Shown piece by piece: positions 37,363 through 43,844 of a DNA stretch of 48,772 bases. The DNA comes from Dehalococcoidia bacterium (GTDB lineage: Bacteria > Chloroflexota > Dehalococcoidia > SM23-28-2 > RBG-16-64-32), in contig JAUSFE010000085.1 of NCBI GenBank assembly GCA_030649945.1, forward strand, positions 1-48,772. Reading direction: 5' to 3'. Position 1 is the stretch's first letter. Each line of letters opens with the position of its first letter. Position numbers and translations under genes: made by a program. The notes under the pieces were generated by a model that had not been told where the DNA came from, did no database searches, and worked only from the letters and a program-made list of their open reading frames with translations.

Positions 37363-37420
37363 TTTCCGACGTTTCCGACGCAATCCGCTGATATTCCGAC
37401 CCGTCTTTCCGACGGGTCGG
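37363..37420. repeat. TTTCCGAC repeats and hairpin
   Basis: Four copies of (T/A)TTCCGAC begin at 37363, 37372, 37393 and 37406. The last two frame a 10-bp perfect stem, CCGACCCGTC (37396-37405) with its complement (37411-37420) and loop TTTCC. It may be a terminator, an operator array or part of an origin. Confidence 0.5.
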
Positions 37421-37446
37421 CTCTATTTCGGGCCTACGCTCGACTC

Positions 37447-37740
37447 GTGAGCGTTGTACGGCAAACCGATACCCTGGCAAGACTGCGCGGCCGCATCGCG
37501 GCATTTAGCCGCGCTGCTCTCCCCGATCAGGCCCGCTTCACAGAGGCCGCGAGGGGCGCGCTGGCGTCGAAGTTCGAGCGGCAGGCGTTGGCGCTGGGGC
37601 CGTGCTCCGATGCCGAGCTTACAAGGCGGGTGTCGGCACTAAAGAGCGCTCACTACGCGCGCCTGGCGTTGGCCAGCGCGAAGGCCCGACGGCACACACA
37701 AAAGGAATCGCCCGTCCGCGAGTCTGGGGAGAAGCCGTAG
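37447..37740 (+). CDS. small hypothetical protein of the element
   Basis: I do not recognise this 97-residue basic, Ala/Arg-rich helical protein. It starts at GTG 37447. The composition and helix pattern would suit a nucleic-acid-associated protein, but no motif is seen. A hairpin CCCGCG-ttgctg-CGCGGG follows at about 37760-37777. Confidence 0.5.
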   Translation: MSVVRQTDTLARLRGRIAAFSRAALPDQARFTEAARGALASKFERQALALGPCSDAELTRRVSALKSAHYARLALASAKARRHTQKESPVRESGEKP

Positions 37741-37873
37741 GGACGTGAACAAAAAGAAAACCCGCGTTGCTGCGCGGGCCTTCAGGACGGGAGAAAGGCA
37801 GGTGGCCTTTGGCTTAATTCTAGCCGCGCAAACCGAAAACAGCAAACCGATTCAGTGAAACGGAGTAAGCAAA

Positions 37874-38386
37874 ATGGCAATTGAACTGGAAGCAGTCGAG
37901 TCCGGCAGCCCGATACCGTTAGAGGCCGGCGCCTACGTGGTAGTTGTCGCCGGCGTCGAAGAGGCCGAGGGCCAGCAGTTCGGCGCCCAGGTAAAACTCT
38001 TGCTGGACACCGTAAACGAGCTGGACGCCGGCGGCCAGCCGTACACCCTTTGGGCCTGGGCCAGCCGGAAGCTGTCTACCCAAAGCAAGCTCTGGCGTTG
38101 GGTGACGGCCATCACCGGCAGTCCGCCGGAAGTGGGAAAAGTCTTTCGGATTGAGGACTTGCTGCTCGGTAAAGCCTGCCGGGCGCAGATCAGCGAAGAG
38201 GTGGCGCCGGACGGCACAACGCGCAAGAAGGTGACGGACATCCTGCCGCCATCGAAGCGGCCAGCACCGGCTGCGGCAGAGGCGCTGGCGCCGTTCTGCA
38301 GCGAGTGCGCCGATCCGGTGACCTACTACACAGCCGGCGGTGTGGCCTATTGTGGCGCACACGGGCCGCAAGGCGGCGCGGTGTAG
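37874..38386 (+). CDS. OB-like single-strand-binding candidate with zinc-ribbon end
   Basis: This 170-residue protein has a beta-rich first part (GAYVVVVAGVEEAEGQQFGAQVKLLLDTVNE) and then TLWAWASRKLSTQSKLWRWVTAITG...GKVFRIEDLLLGKACRAQI. That pattern occurs in small phage and plasmid proteins that look like OB-fold or recombination-associated proteins. The end has CSECADPVTYYTAGGVAYCGAHG, a possible zinc ribbon. Its place just before the J-domain and primase genes suits a replication accessory. This reading is tentative. CGGAG precedes the ATG. Confidence 0.55.
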   Translation: MAIELEAVESGSPIPLEAGAYVVVVAGVEEAEGQQFGAQVKLLLDTVNELDAGGQPYTLWAWASRKLSTQSKLWRWVTAITGSPPEVGKVFRIEDLLLGKACRAQISEEVAPDGTTRKKVTDILPPSKRPAPAAAEALAPFCSECADPVTYYTAGGVAYCGAHGPQGGAV

Positions 38387-38388
38387 CC

Positions 38389-38757
38389 GTGCTTGAGATC
38401 ACCCGCGAGGCCGGCGGCTATGCCTGCCGATTCGGCTATGACGCCGAGCTGGTAACGGCGCTCAAGCGCGCTGTTCCTGGCCGACATCGGCGCTGGGACC
38501 CGAAGCGCAAGGCGTGGCTGGTTTCTGTCGGCGGCTGGCCGCTGGCCGAGCGGGTGTTTGTTGAGTACGGACTGTTAGAGGGTCTCCGCACGTCGGGCAC
38601 GGCGTGGGACACCCTGCACCTGCAGCCGACGGCGCCGCCCGAATTGGTGACGGCAGCCTACCGGACACTGGCAAAGCTGCATCACCCGGACCGAGGCGGC
38701 AGTACCGAAAGAATGCGTGACTTAAATCTGGCCTTCGAGAAATTGAGGCAACAATGA
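38389..38757 (+). CDS. HARP-like plus J-domain protein
   Basis: This 122-residue protein joins two parts. Residues 1-60 (ITREAGGYACRFGYDAELVTALKRAVPGRHRRWDPKRKAWLV) resemble the HARP domain of annealing helicases. The C-terminal part (LVTAAYRTLAKLHHPDRGGSTERMRDLNLAFEKL) is a minimal J domain with the HPD motif that stimulates DnaK. GTG 38389 is chosen because the first conserved residues follow directly. It overlaps the primase gene by four bases. A role in recruiting host chaperone to the replication complex is inferred. Confidence 0.72.
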   Translation: MLEITREAGGYACRFGYDAELVTALKRAVPGRHRRWDPKRKAWLVSVGGWPLAERVFVEYGLLEGLRTSGTAWDTLHLQPTAPPELVTAAYRTLAKLHHPDRGGSTERMRDLNLAFEKLRQQ

Positions 38758-40850
38758 TCACCGACACCCTGAGCGCCGCTCAGGCGTACGCTACCGGCCG
38801 CGACTGGCGGCTGGTGCCGATCAAGGCCGGCACAAAGCGGCCGCCTATGGAGGGCTGGCAGGACTTGCGCCTGGACGCTGCCGACCTGCCGCAGCATTTC
38901 AACAACGGCACCGGCGTCGGCGTCCTATGTGGCGAGCCTTCCGGCGGGCTGGTAGACATTGACCTGGACTGCGCCGAGGCGCTGCGCCTGGCACCGGCCT
39001 TCCTGCCGAAAACGGCACTGCGGCACGGCAGGACGGGCCGGGCAAATTCGCACTACTGGTACACCTGTGCGCCGCTACCCGATACCGCAAAGTTTCGGGA
39101 TCCGGCAAGGCCAAAGGCCGAGGGTATGCTGGTGGAATTCCGCAGCACTGGGTGTCAAACGCTGGTGCCGCCTTCGGCGCACCCGGACGGCGGTAATTAC
39201 GAGTGGCAGGCCGAGGGGCTGCCGACGCTGCTGGACGGCAGGGACCTGCTGGCAGCCGTGGGACGGCTGGCCGCTGCCTGCCTGCTGGCGCGGCACTGGC
39301 CGGGCGAAGGCAGCCGCCAGGACGCGGCGCTGGCGCTGGCAGGCGGCTTGTTGCGCGCTAGGTGGGAAGAGGACACGGTATCGCAGTTCATTCTCGCCGT
39401 GGCCGAGGCCGCCGGCGACACCGAGGCACGCAAGCGGGCGACTGCTGGCGGCTTCAGCGCAAAGCGGCTGGACGCCGATCGGCCGGCGACGGGCTGGCCG
39501 GCACTGGCGCAGCTCCTGGGCGCCGAGGTGGCCGACAGGGCAGCCGAGTGGCTGGGCATTAGCTGGGACGCCGAGGACACGCCGATAGTATTCGGTAAGG
39601 CTGCGGCGGCGCCCGAATGGCCGGCGGACGCTGCGCCGGAAGCTTTCTACGGGCTGGCAGGCGACACTGTGGCCGCGCTGGCGCCGCACACCGAGGCGGA
39701 CCCGCACGCGCTGTTGACGGGCCTGCTGGTGGCCTTCGCTAACGCTGTCGGCGCCGGGCCGCACTATCAGGTAGGCGCTACCCGGCACTGGCCGCGCACA
39801 AACGCCGTGATAGTCGGCGCTAGCGGGCAGGGCAGAAAGGGCGATAGCTGGACACCGATCCGGCGGCTGTTTGAAATGGCGGCGCCGGAATGGACAGCCG
39901 GCTGCATTGTCGGCGGCCTTAGTTCTGGTGAAGGCTTGATCTATGAGGTGCGCGACCCGGTAACGAAACGAGAGGCGGTGAAGGAAGCGGGCAAGGTAAC
40001 CGGCTACCAGGACGTGATAACCGATGAGGGCGTGGGCGACAAGCGGCGCCTGGTGTTGGAAAGCGAGTTTGCGAGGGTGCTCAGGGTGCAGTCGAGGGAA
40101 GGCAATATCCTGAGCACGATTATTCGCCAGTCCTGGGACAGTGACAGCCTGCGGGTGCTCACCAAGCAGTCACCCGTGCGCTCTACCGGCTGCCATATCA
40201 GCATTTTGGCGCACGTCACCGCCGAGGACCTGGAACGCTACCTGGACAGCACCGAGGCGGCCAACGGTTACGGCAACCGCTTTCTGTGGATGGCAGCGCG
40301 GCGCAGCCAATTCCTGCCGGACGGCGGCACCGTGCCGGCGCACACCCTGGACAAGCTCGCCGAGCGGCTAGCCGAGGCGCTGGAATTCGCGCAGGGTGTC
40401 GGCGAGATGCGGCGGGACGCCGAGGCCCGCGATATGTGGCACGCCGTCTATGCCGAGCTGTCGAAAGGCAAGCCGGGTATGGCCGGCGCTCTACTCGGCA
40501 GGGCCGAGGCGCAAACGTTGCGGCTGAGCTGCACCTACGCGCTGATGGACATGTCGGCGACGGTGCGCGCCGAGCACCTGCTGGCGGCGCTGGCATTGTG
40601 GGAACGCGCCGAGGGCAGCGTGCGCTACATCTTCGGCAACGCTACCGGCGATCCCGTGGCCGACACGATGCTGCGCGCCTTGCGGGCACAGGGGCCGATG
40701 GATCAGACGGCAATATCGGCGCTATTTGGCCGCAACCTGAAGGCGGGGCGACTCGGCCAGGCGCTGAGCCTGTTAGCCGAGGCCGGGCTGGTTACTTCCG
40801 AGAAGGTACAAACGGGCGGCCGGCCTTCTATCACCTGGAAAGCAACATGA
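38754..40850 (+). CDS. PrimPol-DUF3987 replication protein
   Basis: This 698-residue protein starts with a bifunctional primase/polymerase domain: VPIKAGTKRPPMEGWQ, then GVGVLCGEPSGGLVDIDLDC with acidic residues 68-72, HGRTGRANSHYWY, and EFRSTGCQTLVPPSAHPDG. From about residue 290 it matches DUF3987, a RecA/helicase-like module, with a P-loop-like GASGQGRKGDSW near residue 355 and arginine-containing motifs later. It should start and drive replication of the element after excision. Satellites of the PICI type carry similar primase-replicase proteins. Confidence 0.85.
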   Translation: MITDTLSAAQAYATGRDWRLVPIKAGTKRPPMEGWQDLRLDAADLPQHFNNGTGVGVLCGEPSGGLVDIDLDCAEALRLAPAFLPKTALRHGRTGRANSHYWYTCAPLPDTAKFRDPARPKAEGMLVEFRSTGCQTLVPPSAHPDGGNYEWQAEGLPTLLDGRDLLAAVGRLAAACLLARHWPGEGSRQDAALALAGGLLRARWEEDTVSQFILAVAEAAGDTEARKRATAGGFSAKRLDADRPATGWPALAQLLGAEVADRAAEWLGISWDAEDTPIVFGKAAAAPEWPADAAPEAFYGLAGDTVAALAPHTEADPHALLTGLLVAFANAVGAGPHYQVGATRHWPRTNAVIVGASGQGRKGDSWTPIRRLFEMAAPEWTAGCIVGGLSSGEGLIYEVRDPVTKREAVKEAGKVTGYQDVITDEGVGDKRRLVLESEFARVLRVQSREGNILSTIIRQSWDSDSLRVLTKQSPVRSTGCHISILAHVTAEDLERYLDSTEAANGYGNRFLWMAARRSQFLPDGGTVPAHTLDKLAERLAEALEFAQGVGEMRRDAEARDMWHAVYAELSKGKPGMAGALLGRAEAQTLRLSCTYALMDMSATVRAEHLLAALALWERAEGSVRYIFGNATGDPVADTMLRALRAQGPMDQTAISALFGRNLKAGRLGQALSLLAEAGLVTSEKVQTGGRPSITWKAT

Positions 40851-40863
40851 CTTATTTCGTAAT

Positions 40864-41004
40864 TTCGTTTGTTTCGTACCGGAGGGAAGCCGAAAAATGG
40901 GCTACCTAGATACGGCAAAGCGAACAACGCGGCGACGAGCTGCAGGCACAAGCACCCTGAATGCACCTGTAATTGAGCGCCGCCGCCGGTACGAAACAAA
41001 CGAA
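40864..41004. repeat. 19-bp inverted repeat pair around a gene start
   Basis: TTCGTTTGTTTCGTACCGG (40864-40882) recurs exactly inverted at 40986-41004, with 103 bases between. The pair starts 14 bases after the replication gene and encloses the start of the next gene. It could be an operator, an mRNA switch or part of a replication origin. The first arm lies in a 20-codon ORF from ATG 40847, whose start overlaps the replication gene's stop. Confidence 0.6.
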
Positions 41005-41253
41005 TTAAACGCAATAAGTGCCGAGCTTCCGCTGCTGGACGCCGGGGCTGGCAGTCCGGCCTTGCGGCTCCGTGTCCTGCAGCTCGGCGAGGTGGCTGGT
41101 TACCCGGCGCTCTCTCTCGGGCGCTACCGCTTCCGCAAGCGCACAGTCAACGCCGGCCTTATCGCTGGCCGTGGCTGGTGGCAGCACCAGCTCGCCTACT
41201 TCGGCGACGGACTGCTGGCCGAGGCGATCCGGCAATTAGAGGTGACGGCATGA
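40897..41253 (+). CDS. hypothetical protein of the element
   Basis: I do not recognise this 118-residue protein. The N-terminal third is basic and disordered; the rest (LRLRVLQLGEVAGYPALSLGRYRFRKRTVNAG) may fold as beta strands. GGAGG lies 12 bases before ATG 40897. The second arm of a 19-bp inverted repeat lies inside the coding sequence at 40986-41004. Confidence 0.5.
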   Translation: MGYLDTAKRTTRRRAAGTSTLNAPVIERRRRYETNELNAISAELPLLDAGAGSPALRLRVLQLGEVAGYPALSLGRYRFRKRTVNAGLIAGRGWWQHQLAYFGDGLLAEAIRQLEVTA

Positions 41254-41516
41254 CGGGCGGATCGGCAACCGTGGCTCGTCGTGCTGCCGCTGGCGCGGTT
41301 GTGGCGCTGACGTTGACCTGCCCCACTAACGACAACTTCGCAGTGGGGCCGCCGTCGGGTATCGGGTCCCCGGCGGCGCCCCATCGGCTGAGGCACGCGC
41401 TCACCCCCCCATATCCGGTCGCATCGCTGGGGCTGAACGCCCGCCAAGACCGATATGCAGGTAAGCGTTTGCGTGCGTGTACCCCGTTCAAACGAGAATC
41501 TAGGGCAATAGCATGA
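41250..41516 (+). CDS. doubtful small ORF before the terminase gene
   Basis: An 88-codon frame starts with an ATGA overlap to the previous gene and ends with an ATGA overlap to the next. The translation looks poorly protein-like. The DNA holds a CCCCACT/AGTGGGG hairpin (41321-41348). It may instead be a non-coding spacer with a packaging site next to the small terminase gene. Confidence 0.3.
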   Translation: MTGGSATVARRAAAGAVVALTLTCPTNDNFAVGPPSGIGSPAAPHRLRHALTPPYPVASLGLNARQDRYAGKRLRACTPFKRESRAIA

Positions 41517-41833
41517 GAGCGCCATCGCACCTGAGCGCGCCATCGCGGGCCTGGTGGCGCTCTGTCACGGACGGCTATCTGCTAGAGGAGCATCATGTCC
41601 GGCTGCTGACGCTGGCGTGCGAGGCGTGGGACCGCTGCGAACAGGCGCGCGCAGTCCTGACGACAAGCGGGCTCACCTTCGAGGATCGGTTCGGCTGCCC
41701 GCGCGCGAGACCCGAGGTTGCGATAGAACGGGACTCCCGCGTTGCCTTCGCGCGGTTGCTGCGCGAGCTGGCGCTGGACGTAGAGCCCCCGAAAGACAAC
41801 CGTCCGCCGGGGATCTCGGGAAGGGGGCGATAA
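41513..41833 (+). CDS. P27-type phage terminase small subunit
   Basis: This 106-residue protein matches the P27 family of small terminases: HLSAPSRAWWRSVTDGYLLEEHHVRLLTLACEAWDRCEQARAVL, then GLTFEDRFGCPRARPEVAIERDSRVAFARLLRELALDV. Small terminases pick the DNA to be packaged and partner with a large ATPase-nuclease subunit. No large subunit is encoded here, so the element would need one from a helper phage, as PICI satellites do. The order replication gene then small terminase also fits satellites. Confidence 0.85.
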   Translation: MRAPSHLSAPSRAWWRSVTDGYLLEEHHVRLLTLACEAWDRCEQARAVLTTSGLTFEDRFGCPRARPEVAIERDSRVAFARLLRELALDVEPPKDNRPPGISGRGR

Positions 41834-41836
41834 ACG

Positions 41837-42232
41837 ATGCCACGCAAGCGGCGAAAAGGTATTCAGCGAACGGAGCTGACGTGGCCCGAATTCTGCGAGC
41901 TGTGGCTAGGGCCGTTGGGGCCGTCGGCGTTTGCAAGTCCGTTCCTTGCAAGGGCGGCGTGGTATCAGCACCGGGGCGAGTTCATGGCGGACCATGACGC
42001 CGGCTCGAGGCCGTGGGGCTGGTGGAAGTACGAGAGCAGCGAACAACCAAAACGAGATGGGCGCACCGTAATCCTTCAGGGCCGCGAGGTCTTACTGCCT
42101 GAGCTTGAAAGCGACGCCCTGGCAAGGCTGGGGAAGCTGGCACCGTGGGAGGTGGCGAGGCTGGCAGCCATTGAACAGATAATCAACGGCGCTGGCGACG
42201 ACGACGACGGCGGCGACGAACCAAACGACTAG
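41837..42232 (+). CDS. phage-type hypothetical protein (RPWGWW motif)
   Basis: This 131-residue protein has TWPEFCELWLGP, then SRPWGWWKYESSEQPKR, a motif that recurs in small proteins next to phage terminase genes, and a long acidic end DDDDGGDEPND. The function is unknown. It starts three bases after the small terminase gene. Confidence 0.6.
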   Translation: MPRKRRKGIQRTELTWPEFCELWLGPLGPSAFASPFLARAAWYQHRGEFMADHDAGSRPWGWWKYESSEQPKRDGRTVILQGREVLLPELESDALARLGKLAPWEVARLAAIEQIINGAGDDDDGGDEPND

Positions 42233-42251
42233 CAAGGAAAGGGGCGAGAAC

Positions 42252-42860
42252 ATGACAACAACCACGGCGGACAAGAGAGACGCGATTCTCGAACGTCTCG
42301 CTGACGGCCCCGCAGGCCAGCGAATACTCGCCGAGCTTGAGGCGGAAGCACTCGCACTCCGCAAGGCAAAGGCGGCGCAGGTAGCAGCACTGACGGCGGA
42401 CTTTGAGGCGGCGTTACCTGCACTCGTTGACGCCTGCACCAAAGCCGAGGGCCGCGTGGAAGCCGCACAAAAGGCATTGGAGACGGCGAGGGCCGCGTTT
42501 AGGGCGGCCGACATTGCGGAGAGCAACCTTCGCGCCCGCTTCGCCCGCGAGCGTGACGCGCTGAACGCGGAGCTTGAGGCGGCGGCGGACCCTATGATTG
42601 ACGCGTTCCTGGGCGAGTTGAGCGGCCTCTTCGAGCGCGTTCGCCGCACCCCGATTGAGGTCTCAGGCGGGGTACTGGACCGGCTGACGGAACGGCGCTC
42701 GCCGATCACGGGCAACGGGCCAGCCATCGCCGCGCGCCTGGCAGCCATTAACGAGGCGCGGTTGCAGGCGGAGGCGCTAAAGCTGGAAGCGCTCACCCCC
42801 GCCGTCGTAACCGCGAAGCTCGCCGCGTTGCGGGAGTCGATCGAGAAGGCGGCGAAATGA
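42252..42860 (+). CDS. long coiled-coil protein
   Basis: This 202-residue protein is almost wholly helical, with heptad-like Ala, Leu and Glu over residues 20-120 and again at 160-200, so a coiled coil is likely. No catalytic motif is visible. GGAAAGGGG lies before the ATG. It overlaps the next gene by four bases (ATGA). Scaffold, assembly-interference and structural roles are all possible. Confidence 0.6.
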   Translation: MTTTTADKRDAILERLADGPAGQRILAELEAEALALRKAKAAQVAALTADFEAALPALVDACTKAEGRVEAAQKALETARAAFRAADIAESNLRARFARERDALNAELEAAADPMIDAFLGELSGLFERVRRTPIEVSGGVLDRLTERRSPITGNGPAIAARLAAINEARLQAEALKLEALTPAVVTAKLAALRESIEKAAK

Positions 42861-43453
42861 CGAACGCAATCTGCCTGGCTGACACCATCCCCGACGCCTA
42901 CACCGACCCGGTGGGGTACTACTCTGCCGTCTCAGAGTTGATGAGACAGGGCCGCATTGCGTGGGGGCCAATCTTAATCCCCACTATCCCCGTCGCCCAG
43001 GGGGCGCGCGGCCTTACTGCTAAGCAGGCGGCGCCGCAATACCGCTACCGTGTAGTCGCTGCCGAAAGCGTGCCGCACGGCGTCCGCGTCTCTGCGGGCC
43101 TGGGGCTCCGGGCAGCGGCGCGGGACTTGAAGCTAACGAAGTACACCCGGCTCCTATTCTTTGCCGAAGCGGCGGCGGGGGAGCGCGAGCGGTTCGCCAC
43201 GCAGACCCCAGCGCTCGCCTACACACAGATGACCGGCCAGTGGGCGGACGTCTTCGTCAACGTCGAGCAGTCCAACACCGAAGCCTGCATGTCCGCCATT
43301 CATGAAACGTGGCATGTATCGCGGGACGGAAGATGGCGGGGACGCCCGGAGCGCTCGCCGCGAGAGTCGGCGGCAGAGGAAGCCGCGGCCGACGCCTTCA
43401 TGTACTCCCTAATGTCTCGCACTGGCCTTTGGGCGGTCCGGGGGCTTCGGTAG
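42857..43453 (+). CDS. HExxH putative metallopeptidase
   Basis: This 198-residue protein contains HETWH (His149, Glu150, His153) followed by EEAAADAFMY about 20 residues later, where Glu174 or Glu175 could be the third zinc ligand, as in gluzincin-like peptidases. The N-terminal 130 residues hold mixed alpha/beta sequence with no known domain. A zinc protease in a satellite could process a capsid or act on the host or helper; this is inference. ATG 42857 overlaps the coiled-coil gene. Confidence 0.65.
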   Translation: MTNAICLADTIPDAYTDPVGYYSAVSELMRQGRIAWGPILIPTIPVAQGARGLTAKQAAPQYRYRVVAAESVPHGVRVSAGLGLRAAARDLKLTKYTRLLFFAEAAAGERERFATQTPALAYTQMTGQWADVFVNVEQSNTEACMSAIHETWHVSRDGRWRGRPERSPRESAAEEAAADAFMYSLMSRTGLWAVRGLR

Positions 43454-43466
43454 TCTCCAACTTCAT

Positions 43467-43598
43467 ATGCGGCAATTGCTAACCTTCTCCGCAGTTCAAC
43501 AACTGTTGAGGCCGGGCCACAAGCGGGGTGTCCGTCTGGCGTTGGCCCTGGCGGGCGCGGTGGTGATCGTGGCGGTTATCGATAGTGTCTTTGTATAG
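43467..43598 (+). CDS. small single-pass membrane protein (43 aa)
   Basis: ATG 43467 opens a 43-codon frame to TAG 43596-43598. The product has a basic N-terminal half and one hydrophobic helix (LALALAGAVVIVAVI). It is the last frame of the element, ending at its right arm site. No ribosome binding site is seen, so coding is uncertain. It could be a holin-like or signalling peptide. Confidence 0.35.
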   Translation: MRQLLTFSAVQQLLRPGHKRGVRLALALAGAVVIVAVIDSVFV

Positions 43599-43634
43599 AT
43601 AACTCGGCGCTTTTAGATACGAATCGCGTATCTG
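43597..43634. promoter_or_regulatory. putative integrase arm sites, right end
   Basis: AGATAACTCGG (43597-43607) matches the left-end repeats exactly. AGATACG-aatcg-CGTATCT (43615-43633) is a perfect inverted repeat that shares the word CGTATCT with the other island ends. Confidence 0.55.
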
Positions 43635-43659
43635 CGGGCACAGCGTTTACGTCGGAATA

Positions 43660-43698
43660 ATCCAGAGTCAGCCGTGCTACCGTTACACCATCCCGCAG
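43660..43698 (-). repeat. 5' half of tRNA-Gln, right attachment site
   Basis: These 39 bases are identical to 35707-35745: the tRNA-Gln 5' end through the anticodon loop (ATCCAGAG, 43660-43667). No 3' half follows. With the 3' half at 33223-33266 it reconstructs a full tRNA-Gln joined at the 8-bp anticodon-loop word. Confidence 0.82.
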
Positions 43699-43708
43699 GG
43701 CCGGAACG

Positions 43709-43738
43709 ATTGTACCAGAGCCCTTCCTGGGGCCGCAA
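43709..43738 (-). promoter_or_regulatory. ancestral tRNA-Gln promoter
   Basis: On the minus strand TTGCGG (43733-43738), 18 bp and TACAAT (43709-43714) end about 12 bases before the tRNA-Gln 5' half. The promoter is now cut off from any whole tRNA by the island. Confidence 0.55.
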
Positions 43739-43764
43739 TTCTTCCGCTGTAATCAAGCATGCGC

Positions 43765-43793
43765 TTGACAGCTTCGCCCGGCGGCTCAATAAT
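43765..43793 (+). promoter_or_regulatory. promoter of the TetR gene
   Basis: TTGACA (43765-43770), 17 bp and AATAAT (43788-43793) form a strong promoter. Transcription would start near 43800, just before the operator palindrome. Confidence 0.6.
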
Positions 43794-43803
43794 GGCGGCG
43801 GAC

Positions 43804-43825
43804 GTATAGCGAGCGCTCGCTATAC
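43804..43825. promoter_or_regulatory. TetR operator palindrome
   Basis: GTATAGCGAGC (43804-43814) is followed by its exact complement, a 22-bp perfect palindrome at the expected transcription start. This is the normal arrangement for TetR self-repression. Confidence 0.7.
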
Positions 43826-43844
43826 ACCACTGGGGGGGGCGACT

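Larger units (their letters stand above)
35707..43698. mobile_element. phage-satellite-like integrative element in tRNA-Gln
   Basis: A 39-bp direct repeat (35707-35745 and 43660-43698), made of the tRNA-Gln 5' half up to the anticodon loop, bounds about 7.9 kb. Inside, all genes point the same way: tyrosine integrase, small genes, OB-like protein, HARP/J-domain protein, PrimPol-DUF3987 replication protein, P27-type small terminase, coiled-coil protein, HExxH protein. No portal, capsid, tail or large terminase gene is present. This gene set recalls phage-inducible chromosomal islands. Arm-like repeats AGATAA(C/T)TCGG occur at both ends. Confidence 0.78.

Noticed and set aside
41837-42232. Large terminase or capsid gene after the small terminase
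   Set aside because: The protein is only 131 residues, has no ATPase or nuclease motif, and no later gene fills the role either.
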